Shown piece after piece: positions 47,069 through 57,473 of a stretch of 64,000 bases of DNA. The notes under the pieces were generated by a model. That model did no database searches, was not told the origin of the DNA, and saw only the letters and a list, made by a program, of their open reading frames with translations. The position numbers and the translations under genes were made by a program. Every line of letters starts with the position of its first letter. The stretch's first letter is position 1. Source of the DNA: Avena insularis (lineage: Eukaryota; Streptophyta; Magnoliopsida; Poales; Poaceae); contig CM042688.1 of NCBI GenBank assembly GCA_023614405.1, positions 74,014,253 to 74,078,252 of the forward strand. Direction: 5' to 3'.

Positions 47069-48438
47069 TAATACATTGCAAATGTATCTATAATTTTTGA
47101 TGTTCCATGCTTGGTTTTATCTACTTTCTTGTGTTTTGTTCCAACTTTGGAGTAATTTTCATATGATTTCCTGGACTAACCTATTAACAAGATGCCATAG
47201 TGCCAGCTGCGTGTTTTCTGCTGTTTTTGGTTCCAGGAAGTCAGAAAATGAATATTCTCAGAATTGGATGGGACAAAAGCCAAAGTTAGGGGCCACATGG
47301 TGGCCACACCCCCCTTGGCGCGGGCAACCCTAGGCCGCGCCAGGGCATGGTGTGGGCCCCTGGCTGGCCACCGACCTTGCCCCTTCGCCTATATATTCCT
47401 CCCGATGCAAAAACCCTAGATTGTCAATCAGAAATCCACGAAAAGTTCCGCAGCGCCGCCGCCACCGAAGGGGAGATTCGGGGGACAGAAAGTCTCTGTT
47501 CTGGCACCCTGGCGGGACGGGGAAGTGCCCCCGGAGCCATCTCCATCGATCTCCACCACCATGTCCATCACCATTGCTGATTCCCATGATGAGGAGGGAG
47601 TAGTTCTCTCTCGAGGCTAAGGGTTCTACCGGTAGCTATGTGTTCATATCTCTCTATGCATGATCTTATTGAGATCATGAGCTTGTAATCTATAGATCTA
47701 CCTTGCTACTCAAGTGCTTTAATAGATCTCTGCTCTCCCCATGTGTGTGAAAGTGATAGCGTGCACACCATGGTGGCACTTAGGATAGAGATTACAAATA
47801 CTTGTTATGAGTTATATTTGGAGTTGGATGTCTTTATGAAATTTTGGTGTTTGTTTGAACCATCTAGTGCTCAAGGTGATAGTGTGGGGTTTTCTAGATG
47901 GGAAAGATGAACTTTGAGGTGTGCTGTTATAGCCCTACCATGGATTAGAGTGTCCAACCGGAGAGTAGTTAAGCGTAGTATCATAAAGAAGAATATATTT
48001 ATATGAGAGTGTTCACTAGTGAAAGTATGATCCCTAGGCCTTGTTTCTAAGCATTGAAACACTGTTTGCTACTAGATCTGTTACATGTTTGCTTGCTTCC
48101 TTCTTTATTTCAGTTTGCCTTTAGTCTTTTCCATGCCATCAAGCTATTTTCTATCACCGTTACCACTTATAATTATCTATACCACTTGTATTTCACTATC
48201 TCTTTGCCAAACTAGTGCACCTATACAAATGACAAGTGTATTGGGTGTGTTGGGGACACAAGAGACTTCTTGCATCTTGATTGCAGGGTTGCTTGAGAGG
48301 GGATACCTTTGACCACTTCCTCCCTGAGTTCGATAAACCTTGGGTGATCCACTTAAGGGAAAACTTGCTGCTGTTCTACAAACCTCTGCACTTGGAGGCC
48401 CAACAACTGTCTACAAGAATAGAAGTGCGTAGACATCA
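47069..48438 (+). repeat. 5' LTR of element C (1370 bp)
   Basis: Starts TAATACATTGC (the first G is changed to A) and ends AGACATCA. TATATA at 47390-47395. Confidence 0.92.
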
Positions 48439-48448
48439 AGCTATTTTG

Positions 48449-48623
48449 TGGCGCCATTGCCAGGGAATGAAGAAGAAGAAACTCCCACGTCAACACCGCA
48501 CCAGAAAAGCTATTTTTCTGGCATCGTTGCCGGGGAGGTAAGGTGAAAGGTATTCACACCGGAGGATTAAAGAAGAAGAACCTCCCACGGCAAACGCCTA
48601 TTTTCTGGCGCCGTTGCCGGGGA
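48449..48623 (+). other. Three primer-binding-site copies in element C
   Basis: tRNA-Asp-type sites at 48449-48466 (TGGCGCCATTGCCAGGGA), 48519-48536 (TGGCATCGTTGCCGGGGA) and 48606-48623 (TGGCGCCGTTGCCGGGGA, the exact tRNA-Asp complement). Each is preceded by CTATTTT-like sequence. Sites 2 and 3 are followed by GGTAAGGT, and an AAGAAGAA(A/C)CTCCCACG segment sits between neighbouring copies, so a unit of about 70-87 bases was multiplied. Confidence 0.85.
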
Positions 48624-48729
48624 GGTAAGGTAAAAGGTACTCACATCCTCCGGTTTGAGTGCTCGAAGTTATTTCCTTTAGATTCTGCAATTTTGTCTTT
48701 TGTTTGTTGTTTTCACTAGTTAGGCTTAA

Positions 48730-49529
48730 TGGAAAACAACAACAAAATTAGAGAGCTTTATAGTATTTATCTTGAGTTAGGACATGAAGTTTGAAGAGAA
48801 AATTAAAAAACCTATGGAACTTTATTTGCTTGCTAATAGCAATGTTATTAGTATGAATTCTTTGAACACCATTATTGCTAATGCTATGGATAAGTCTAAG
48901 CTTGGGGAAGCTAGTTTTTATGAAAATGATCTTTTTAGTTTCCCAGCTTTGGAAGATAGCTATTCTATTGCTTATGATGATACCAAACCTTCAATATATG
49001 ATGATTACAATGACGAATATGATATTTTCAGTCCACCTACTATTGAGGATAAAATTAATTATGATTACAATATGCCTCCTATATTTGATGATTATGGTGA
49101 TGACAATAATAATGATAGCTATTTTTTTGAATTTGCTCCCCTATGATTAATAAGAATGATTATTCTTATAGGGAGAGTAATAATTGTTTTATGCATGTGG
49201 CTCATGATAAGAATGTTTCTTGTGATAGTTATGTTGTTAATTTTATTCATGTTGCTACTGAAAGTTATTATGAGAGAGGGAAACATGGGCTTATGTATCT
49301 CAATAATATTAAGTTTCCCCTCTTTATGTTGAAAGTCTTGAAGTTGCACTTGTTTTTCTTTACTATGCTTGTTGCTTTGTGCTTTCATGACTTGTTTCTT
49401 TACAAGATTCCTATGCATAGGAAGTGGGTTAGACTTAAATGTTCTTTGAATTTGCTTCTTGATGCTCTCTTTTACTTCAATTCATATTTCTTATGTGAGC
49501 ATCTTCTCAAACTATCAAGCCTAACTTAA
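48730..49529 (+). pseudogene. Acidic repeat ORF of element C, frameshifted
   Basis: Homologue of the element B ORF. It starts MENNNKIRELYSIYLELGHE, loses frame by a two-base deletion near 48790 (GAAGTTTG against GAAGTGTTTG in B), continues KKPMELYLLANSNVISMNSL, the acidic units (IYDDYNDEYDIFSPPTIEDK, MPPIFDDYGDD), loses frame again near 49140, then INKNDY, MHVAHDKNVSCDSY, SYYERGKHGLMYLNNIKFP and a hydrophobic stretch (LHLFFFTMLVALCFHDLFLY) before HRKWVRLK and a Leu-rich end (LCEHLLKLSSLT). The intact ancestor would be about 265 residues. Function unknown; the hydrophobic part could be a membrane segment. Confidence 0.75.
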
Positions 49530-52274
49530 AGGCGTTAAAGAAAAGTACATATTGGGAGATAACCCAAAAGTTTTAGATGAGTCTTGGAAGTTATTACTTC
49601 AGTAATAACCGCTCCTTATCCTTTTTATTTGCTTTTTGTTCCAAGAGTAACCTCTAATGAGAGAGAAGTAATGATTGGGAAAGTTGCTGTCCCGAAACAG
49701 ATTTCTGTGCATCACCGTAAAAATTCGTGTAAAATCTCTGAACGTCTTTTGAGGCGTGAAGTTTTGTGCTTCTGCCCTAGGTTGTTATATAACTTTCGTT
49801 AGTTCAACACTTTTTGATTTGAGCAACAGAAGGTCTTCGAATTTTTTTGTCTTTACCTGCTGGTCAGTTTTGACAGATTTCTGCCATTTTCTGCATTTGC
49901 TTCTTGTTGGTTCCTTTTTGAGTTCCTTTGGGGAATTGAGCTTTTTGAGGGAAGTGTTTCAGTAGCTAATGTTCTAATGGAAGTTTATTTGGTGTTAGAA
50001 CTGAACCTTAAGACCTATTATTTTGAGTGCACTAATGTTGCTAATAAAGATTGTGTGAAGTCTTGTAGGAAGGAAATTTTTTAGGTGTATGGAAGGAATG
50101 AGTAATGAGTGAAGGATGGACTAAAGCTCAAGATTGGGGATGCCATGCGTGTCACCCCAAGAAATATCCAAGAAGTACAAGCGTCAAAGCTTGGGGATGC
50201 CCAAGGCATCCCCCTTCTTCATCAATAAAAATTCCAGGTTTCTTCCAAACACTTCGTTTTTATTGTTTCATGCACAGTTGTGTTGTTCTTGGAGCATCTT
50301 CTTTTTTCTTTTTGTTTTTGTTTTTCGTTTGCTTTTTTTGCTTAGTTTGCTGAATAAATTGGTTGGACCCCCTCTTTCATACATTGGTTTTCAAATAGTT
50401 TGGTTTGGATTGGAAAAGAGTAGGAAAGTTCATGCTTAACTGGTAAAGAGAGCTTGTTTTTGACTGTGGCCTATGCTTTGTCATGCCATGCTTGATATTG
50501 TTTTGGCTTTATGCTTAGTATTGTTTGCTGTAGCATGACTTGTTATAAACAATTGAGATTTCTTAATGTGCCTTGGAAGAATCATGCATTGTTTTAGCAT
50601 ATTAAAGCATAGTATTGTGGTATTCTCCTTTGATACTTTATTTGGGTTGACTTGGCACATGCTCACACCATGTTATGACTATCTCAAGTCACCATAAGCC
50701 TTTATGATCCTTAAGTTTTCAACTTGTAGTATCACTTTATACTTTGATCAATGATGTTTTGTCGCTCTGCATGATTATGGCCATTATTGCTCTCTTAGTT
50801 TGTCGCTCCCAGTCTTTTGCTAGCCTCCATAACCAAGTATGAGTTCCACTCATGCATCCAACTCCTAAAACCAAGTTATTCCAAAGAGTCCACCATACCT
50901 ACCTACTAGCATATGCTATTCCAAGTATATTCATGTTTTTATGTACCTTCCGAATTAAACTTGTTATGAGAAAACTAGTGATTAAAGCTCTCACGAACTT
51001 GATGGCACACTTTTCTTTTCTTGGCCTTAATAAACTTGAACCATTGTGTCGTCTATGTTGTATATGCTTGCACTTATTTGTTGGGGATTAGCAGAACCAT
51101 GCTGTCATGGGGAACGCTTTCAACATTGCACTTGTACTTTGTACCTAGTTGATATCATGCTCTTTTGTCTATGGATGTCTGGTGTGAAATGAAAGGGAGC
51201 TTGTAAGTCCATGGAGTTATGTATATGTGTTAGAGAAACGCATGTGCGCTGGTCTAATCCATGCCGACATGGTGGAAACCTGCAAAGTAACCATAATGAG
51301 CTGTCTATGAAGCATTCTTATTATAAAAAGAGTCCTATATTGAGAAAAAGAAAAGAGAAAAATAGAGATTATGAAAGAGGAAAGAGAGAAAAAGCACCAT
51401 ATTCCCATGGTAAATAAGAAGATTGCTGAGATGCTCATTGTCTGCCTTGCCTTGTCATTTTGATATGGGGATTCTTACGTATCATCGTGCAAGGGTACCA
51501 CATTGGCGGTTCTCTATGATACACATGTACTTACGATGACAAGAACTTACCGATGACTAAACTTGAGTAGCATGAGGAGCGGCCCTCGTATTCAAGGGAC
51601 ATGAGGTTTCTAACTTATACTTCGTCAAGCATGTACACCATAGTTTGTTCACTTTAACCTTAATCACTTTAAGATGCTTATGATAGGGGCAATGAGAGCT
51701 GAAAGCTATAAGTACTATAATTTTTGGAAGCTCTTTATGAGACTTGAATCCCTGCTTCCTTCTATGAAGGCCTTTCTTCCACCATTATATTGAGTCTCCA
51801 CCTTCTACCTTTATGCACCTACTTTGAGAGTATAGTGGCCGTTCTTAGTTCTATGTGCATTGTCCCAAGACTAGTTGATTGATGCATAACTTGATATTGC
51901 TTGTTTTAAACTATTTGTATCTAGTCACTCTTATGAACTTTGAAGGTGTCCTATGCATTTATGTTTGCTACTCTATGAGGCACAAGATGAATACTATTAT
52001 GCTACGTTTTCTTTATGTGAAACAAACAAACGTCTTGCAAAGCATTATTATTCATGAATCTTTTGTTTGTGCCTTTTCATGTTGCATCATAGTTTCTTTG
52101 TCTTATTGCTAGAACTTTGTCTTTCATGTTATGATTGAAGTACTATGATCCCAGCTTTGAATGTTTTACAAGTACTTTGATCAAGTTTATGATGGTGCAT
52201 GTCACCTCAAAAATTATTCTTTATTTTTATCACTTACCTACTCGAGGACGAGCAGGAGTTAAGCTTGGGGATGT
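49530..52274 (+). other. Non-coding internal region of element C
   Basis: Counterpart of the non-coding regions of A and B, in opposite orientation within the window. It ends in GGAGTTAAGCTTGGGGATGT, the polypurine tract. No coding motif seen. Confidence 0.75.
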
Positions 52275-53690
52275 TGATACATTGCAAATGTATCTATAAT
52301 TTTTGATGTTCCATTCTTGGTTTTATCTACTTTCTTGTGTTTTGTTCCAACTTTGGAGTACTTTTCATATGATTTCTTGGACTAACCTATTAACAAGATG
52401 CCACAGTGCCAGTTGCCTGTCTGCTATTTTTGGTTCCAGGAAGTCAGAAAATGAATATTCTCGGAATTGGACGGGACAAAAGCCGAAGTTACTATTTTCC
52501 TGGAAGACTCATGGAACCCGAAGGAGAGTCGGAGAGGGGCCACAGGGTGGCCACACCCCCCTTGGCACGGGCAACCCTAGGCCGCACCAGGGCATGGTGT
52601 GGGCCCCCTGGCCGGCCACCGACCTTGCCCCTTCGCCTATATATTCCTCCCGATGCAAAAACCCTAGATCGTCAATCAGAAATCCACGAAAAGTTTCACA
52701 GCACCGCTGCCACCGAAGGGGAGATTCGAGGGACAGAAAGTCTCTGTTCTGGCACCCTGTCGGGATGGGGAAGTGCCCCCGGAGCCATCTCCATCGATCT
52801 CCACCACCATCTCCATCACCATTGCTGATTCCCATGATGAGGAGGCAGTAGTTCTCTCTCGAGGCTAAGGGTTCTACCTGTAGCTATGTGTTCATCTCTC
52901 TCTCTCTATGCATGATCTTATTGAGATCATGAGCTTGTAATCTTTAGATCTACCTTGCTACTCAAGTGCTTTAATAGATCTCTACTCTCCCCATGTGTGT
53001 GAAAGTGACAGCGTGCACACCATGGTGGCACTTAGGCTAGAGATTACAAATACTTGTTATGAGTTATATTTGGAGTTGGATGTCTATATGAAATTGTGGT
53101 GTTTGTTTGAACCATCTAGTGCTCAGGGTGATAGTGTGGGGTTTTCTAGATGGGAAAGATGAACTTTGAGGTGTGCTGTTATAGCCCTACTATGGATTAG
53201 AGTGTCCAACCGGAGAGTAGTTAAGCGTAGTATCATAAAGAAGAATATATTTATATGAGAGTGTTCACTAGTGAAAGTATGATCCCTAGGCCTTGTTTCT
53301 AAGCATTGAAACACCGTTTGCTACTAGATCTGTTACATGTTTGCTTGTTTCCTTCTTTATTTGAGTTTGCCTTTAGTCTTTTCCACACCATCAAGCTATT
53401 TTCTATCACCGTTACCACTTATAATTATCTATACCACTTGTATTTCACTATCTCTTCACCGAACTAGTGCACCTATACACCTGGCAAGTGTATTGGGTGT
53501 GTTGGGGACACAAGAGACTTCTTGTATCTTGATTGCAGGGTTGCTTGAGAGGGGATACCTTTGACCACTTCCTCCCTGAGTTCGATAAACCTTGGGTGAT
53601 CTACTTAAGGGAAAACTTGCTGCTGTTCTACAAACCTCTGCACTTGGAGGCCCAACAACTATCTACAAGAATAGAAGTGCGTAGACATCA
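52275..53690 (+). repeat. 3' LTR of element C (1416 bp)
   Basis: Starts TGATACATTGC and ends AGACATCA, followed by the TSD. TATATA at 52638-52643. It retains about 45 bases missing from the 5' LTR. Confidence 0.92.
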
Positions 53691-55820
53691 ATCGCACAAC
53701 CCAGACTTGGGGCCATGGTCACAAGGTATAGAGAGAGGGGAGGAGGAGAAAGTTAACCAAAGGACTTCTCTAATTGTGTGTTTTAATCCCACCCATGGGC
53801 ACCCCTTTATATAGGGTAAGGGGGTGTGCCTTTCTCAAAGGCTAAGCCATGTGGGACTAAATATTAAAGGAAAAATGCAATAGAATTTCGTCTAGCCTAA
53901 TGGGCTGATTTCAGCTTAGCCCAATAGCCAACATGCAATAAACAGGAGACAACAGCTGAGAGGGGGCTGGCCGGGTGGGCCTTGCGCCCACTCAGACCTC
54001 CGCCACTCACATGCAGCCATGCGGTTGAGGCAGACCGGCCTCCTGCGTGGGCCTCCACGCCTGTCGGCCAACAAGCTGGCGGTGGCGCCCGGTGGGCCTA
54101 TTTCCTCATGACCCACTGCTGTCGCCAAGGCCAGTGATTTGATGGGTCAATGATGGCTCATGACTGCCAGGCCTAGCTTCCCACATACCACAGGTTGGGT
54201 CGAGTCAGCCAGCCCGGCCATTGTTCTCCTTGTTCTTTTTCTTTTTCCTTTTTCTTTTTCTGCAGTTTTATTTCTAGGCCTTTTCCCTCTGGGATTTGGC
54301 CTAATATAAAAGTTGCTTTTATAAATCTTAACTTAAATATTATTTAGAATATATTATTTCACAATTAACATATAATAAATATATATTTAAATTCCCATTT
54401 ACCCGAAAACACATTTCTGGTCTTTTCCTTTATTATTTCTCCGAACAACTTCGGATCTCTCCGCGGAATGATTCCGGCTTTCTCTTTCTCTACTGTGATT
54501 CTATCTTACGAATGATCGCTCTCATCGTACCCTTAAGTGTATCCTCTCACGGCTCGGGAATGCTCTAGACATGATCTGTATCAATGATCAACAGAGGGAT
54601 CAGGGATGTCCATGTGACCCCCATGCATTCTTGATGACAATGTCGTTTGAACCGTCTAAATGTAGGATCCTCTTCCTTTTGTTTCTCGATACAACTTGTC
54701 CAAGATCTGATCATTGGTATCCCATACCTTGTTCAATCTCGTCCACAACAAGTTTCGTTTTCTTGTTACCGTGATATTACATCCCCGTGACCTAGTCACA
54801 TGTTGCAACATTTATGGATGTAATCTCACCAAGCCGGCCGTATGTATCTTTACCCGTCATGTGGGTGAACAAATCCCGCTCTTGACATATATTGCCTCTA
54901 CAGTTCCTCCGAGTACCTAAACACACCTTTATAACCACTGTATTACCAAGTGGTGCTTGATGCTATCTAAGCACTCTCGGGAGAATATGATTGATATCAT
55001 CTCACGGTCTAAGGAGAAGGAGTCTAGGTATATCTGTTGCAACAATGAACTGTATGACTTGATCGTGTTGCAATCCTTCGAGGAATGTCCAACTACATCA
55101 TTCTCCAATGATATGATCCCGTTGTCAGTCGGCATAAATGCCTGTGATCTTGAAACCCAGATCATCTTCGTGACCAACGAACTAGTATAAATAGAGGCTA
55201 CTAGGGACTTGGTTGTTTCATACCACACCTGTACCAATGTTTCTACTTGGCACAGTTCTAGCACAATATGAAACTATTATAAACTAATTGAGATATGACA
55301 ATAAAAACCTATTTATTATTTGCCTCTAGGGCATATCTCCTTTAGAACTGAGCCCTCTCCGGGATTCTCATCGAGAAATTCCGACCACAACGGAGACTCG
55401 GTCGGCCAGGCATCGAGACTCAGTCTGAATTCAGAACATGTAAATATTGCAGGGAAAGTTCCGTAGGCCAAAGGCCCTTTTCACTTTGCATTATATCAAC
55501 CTGTGAACAATAACATACTGTAAAATGCTCTACTTGTTGTTAACGAACACCAAAAGTGATTATGACATTAAATGTCCTTTTAGAGGCCCTAGAAGAACTC
55601 ATTTGCAGGAGTGGCGCATCCATGTTCTTGATGGACTTCCTGATAGGCTCCATTTGTGTTCTTCTCCTCAGGCAGCCTTCAGTTTTACTTTTCGCTTTTG
55701 TGCATCTAGACTGTAGGTTTGACTCTGATCTTCAGAATATATGTTGTTTGAGCTACAATGTATTTTGTTCGTGATATTAATATATTAGCTCTTCGTTAAA
55801 AAAACTCAGGACTACCTTGG

Positions 55821-55913
55821 TGATGCTCACCATACACGCTACTATTACCTAGGAGACCGAGGTGAGGTCTAATTTGGAGGCCTTGTTAATGAGTTACTTT
55901 CTCCATTAAGTAC
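55821..55913. other. Short unassigned spacer
   Basis: Host sequence between the retrocopy TSD and the solo LTR; nothing recognised. Confidence 0.4.
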
Positions 55914-57468
55914 TGATACGTTGCAAACGTATCCATAATTTTTGATGTTCCATGCATGGTTTTATCTACTTTCTTATGTTTTGTCCACACTTTGGAGTAC
56001 TTTTCATATGATTTCTTGGACTAACCAATTAACAAGAGCCACAGTGCCAGCTGCCTGTTTTCTCATTGCTTTTGGTTCGGGAAAGTCGAAATGAATATTC
56101 TCGAATTGGGGACAAAAGCCAAAGTCGATTTTTCACCGAGGACACCTAGAGCGAATACGAGATTGAGAGGGCCACACCACCTGGCCGGGCGGCCTGGCTG
56201 GCCCGTGCTGTGGGTGGTCAGCCGCCCCCTCAGCCTCTCCTTCCGCCTATATATTGCCTCCGATATGGAAACCCTAAGTACCCGATCAAAATTTCACGAA
56301 AGAGTTCAGAGTCAGCCATCATCTCCATCCCTAGATCGGGAGGATCAAGCTCTTCCCACCCTACGGAGAGGGAATTCACCCCGGAGGCCTTCATCATCAT
56401 CATGCAAGCCTTCGGCGTGATGCGTGAGTAGTTCATCTCTGGACTACGGGTCCATGTAGTAGCTAGATGGCTGGTTATCCTCCTTTGTGCTATCATGTTT
56501 AGATATTGTGAGCTCCATTCATGATCAAGATCATCTATTTGTAATTCTGCATGTTGTGTTTGCGGGGATCCGATGGATATTGAGATGCTATTTCAGATTG
56601 ATTATTGATTCTATCATGTCTTTGTTATTTGTGATCTTGCATGCTTTCCGTTGTTAGTAGCTATCTTGGCCAAGTAGATGCTAGCAACTCCAAGAGTTAG
56701 TATTTATGCTCGATAGTGGGTTCATGCCTCTGGTAATCTGGGGAAGTGACAGAAATCTCTAAGGTACTAGATGTGCTGTTGCTACTAGGGAGAAAACAAC
56801 AATCCTTTGTTCATAGAACAATCATATTGTTTATTTTACACGCAATTCGCAATACAATTATCCGTTGCTTGCAACTTAATACTGGAGGGGGTTCAGATGA
56901 TAACCTGAAGGTGGATTATTATTCATAGATGTAGTTGGATGGCGGTGTATGTATAATGTTGTAATGCCCAATCAAATCTCAAAGGAGTCAAGATGATTAG
57001 TATATGCCTGTATGCTTTCTCGATGTTTGTCAATTTCCCCGCTGTAATTTGTTCACCCAGCATGTTATCTATCTTAAGGAGAGCCACCTCTAGTGAACTA
57101 TGGACCCTAGTCCTTTCTTTTACTTTCAATCTACAATCAATCTTCTTCGCTTTGTGTTTACTTCTCGCAAACTATTACTTTCTTCCACTGACACGCGTCG
57201 TTTAATCCGTGTTTTCAGCAAAAACCGTGAGATTGACAACCTCATCGCAAGTTGGGGATAGAGTTTTGTGGTTGTGTGCAGGTCTCCATGTTGCTGCCTG
57301 AACCGGTAGTGCCTCGCCAACGCCCGCCTAGCAACACCTTTGGGGTGTTTCCTTGCTCCTACTGGTTCGATTAAACCTTGGTTTCATACTGAGGGAAAAC
57401 TTGCTGCTATGCTCATCATACCTTCCTCTTGGGGTTCCCCAACGAGCTCGATATATTCTGGGCCATCA
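55914..57468 (+). mobile_element. Solo LTR of the element A family (1555 bp)
   Basis: Begins TGATACGTTGCAAACG and ends CTGGGCCATCA, flanked by the perfect TSD AGTAC (55909-55913 and 57469-57473). It matches the LTRs of element A (for example the TGGTTATCCTCCTTTGTGCT segment) and is exactly as long as the A LTR at 27090-28644, in opposite orientation. A solo LTR arises by recombination between the two LTRs of a full element. Confidence 0.92.
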
Positions 57469-57473
57469 AGTAC

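Larger units (their letters stand above)
47069..53690 (+). mobile_element. Element C: non-autonomous gypsy-type LTR retrotransposon, B family
   Basis: LTRs 47069-48438 and 52275-53690 (ends T(G/A)ATACATTGC and GTAGACATCA), perfect TSD ATCGC (47064-47068 and 53691-53695). tRNA-Asp primer sites after the 5' LTR and the purine tract AGCTTGGGGATGT before the 3' LTR set the plus orientation. It encodes a frameshifted copy of the B-family acidic ORF and nothing else. The 5' LTR has a deletion relative to the 3' LTR near 47290. Confidence 0.93.
46657..55344 (-). mobile_element. Solo LTR of a BARE/WIS/Angela-type copia element, split by element C
   Basis: On the minus strand it begins GGAGATATGCCCTAGAGGCA near 55342 and ends CGATCCCCAACA at 46657; these resemble the ends of BARE-1/WIS/Angela LTRs as I remember them. 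TATATAAA on the minus strand at 53813-53806. TSD GAAAT (46652-46656) and GAACT (55345-55349), one mismatch. Net length without element C is about 2.06 kb. No internal domain. Confidence 0.75.
45642..55582 (-). mobile_element. Solo LTR, about 1.25 kb net, split by the BARE/Angela-type solo LTR
   Basis: Ends TGAAAGGATC at 45642 and ATGTCCTTTTA at 55582, near-inverted (TGAAAGGA against TAAAAGGA), with the perfect TSD GAGGC (45637-45641 and 55583-55587). The two pieces are 45642-46656 and 55345-55582. On the minus strand there is TATAAATAG near 46365, so the LTR probably reads leftwards. It contains the cluster of ACCGGAGACTCCGGT motifs. No internal region or second LTR is present, so it is a solo LTR; the family is not assigned. 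Confidence 0.7.
25873..55803 (+). mobile_element. Retrocopy with poly-A tail (LINE-like), split by nested insertions
   Basis: Three pieces join when the later insertions are removed: 25873-26155, 44820-45641 and 55588-55803, about 1.3 kb in all. The last piece ends TTCGTTAAAAAAA. A 17-bp direct repeat flanks the whole: ACTCGGAACTACCTTGG at 25856-25872 and ACTCAGGACTACCTTGG at 55804-55820 (15 of 17 match). A long TSD plus a poly-A tail is what target-primed reverse transcription leaves. The GC-rich 5' piece looks like a plant LINE 5' UTR and the 3' piece like a LINE 3' UTR, but no ORF1 or RT is present. It is either an internally deleted LINE or another retrocopied transcript. Confidence 0.65.

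Noticed and set aside
47347..47603. Frames repeated in both LTRs of element C (also 52303-52851)
   Set aside because: LTR U3/R sequence, present identically in both LTRs and partly in B; no protein motif.
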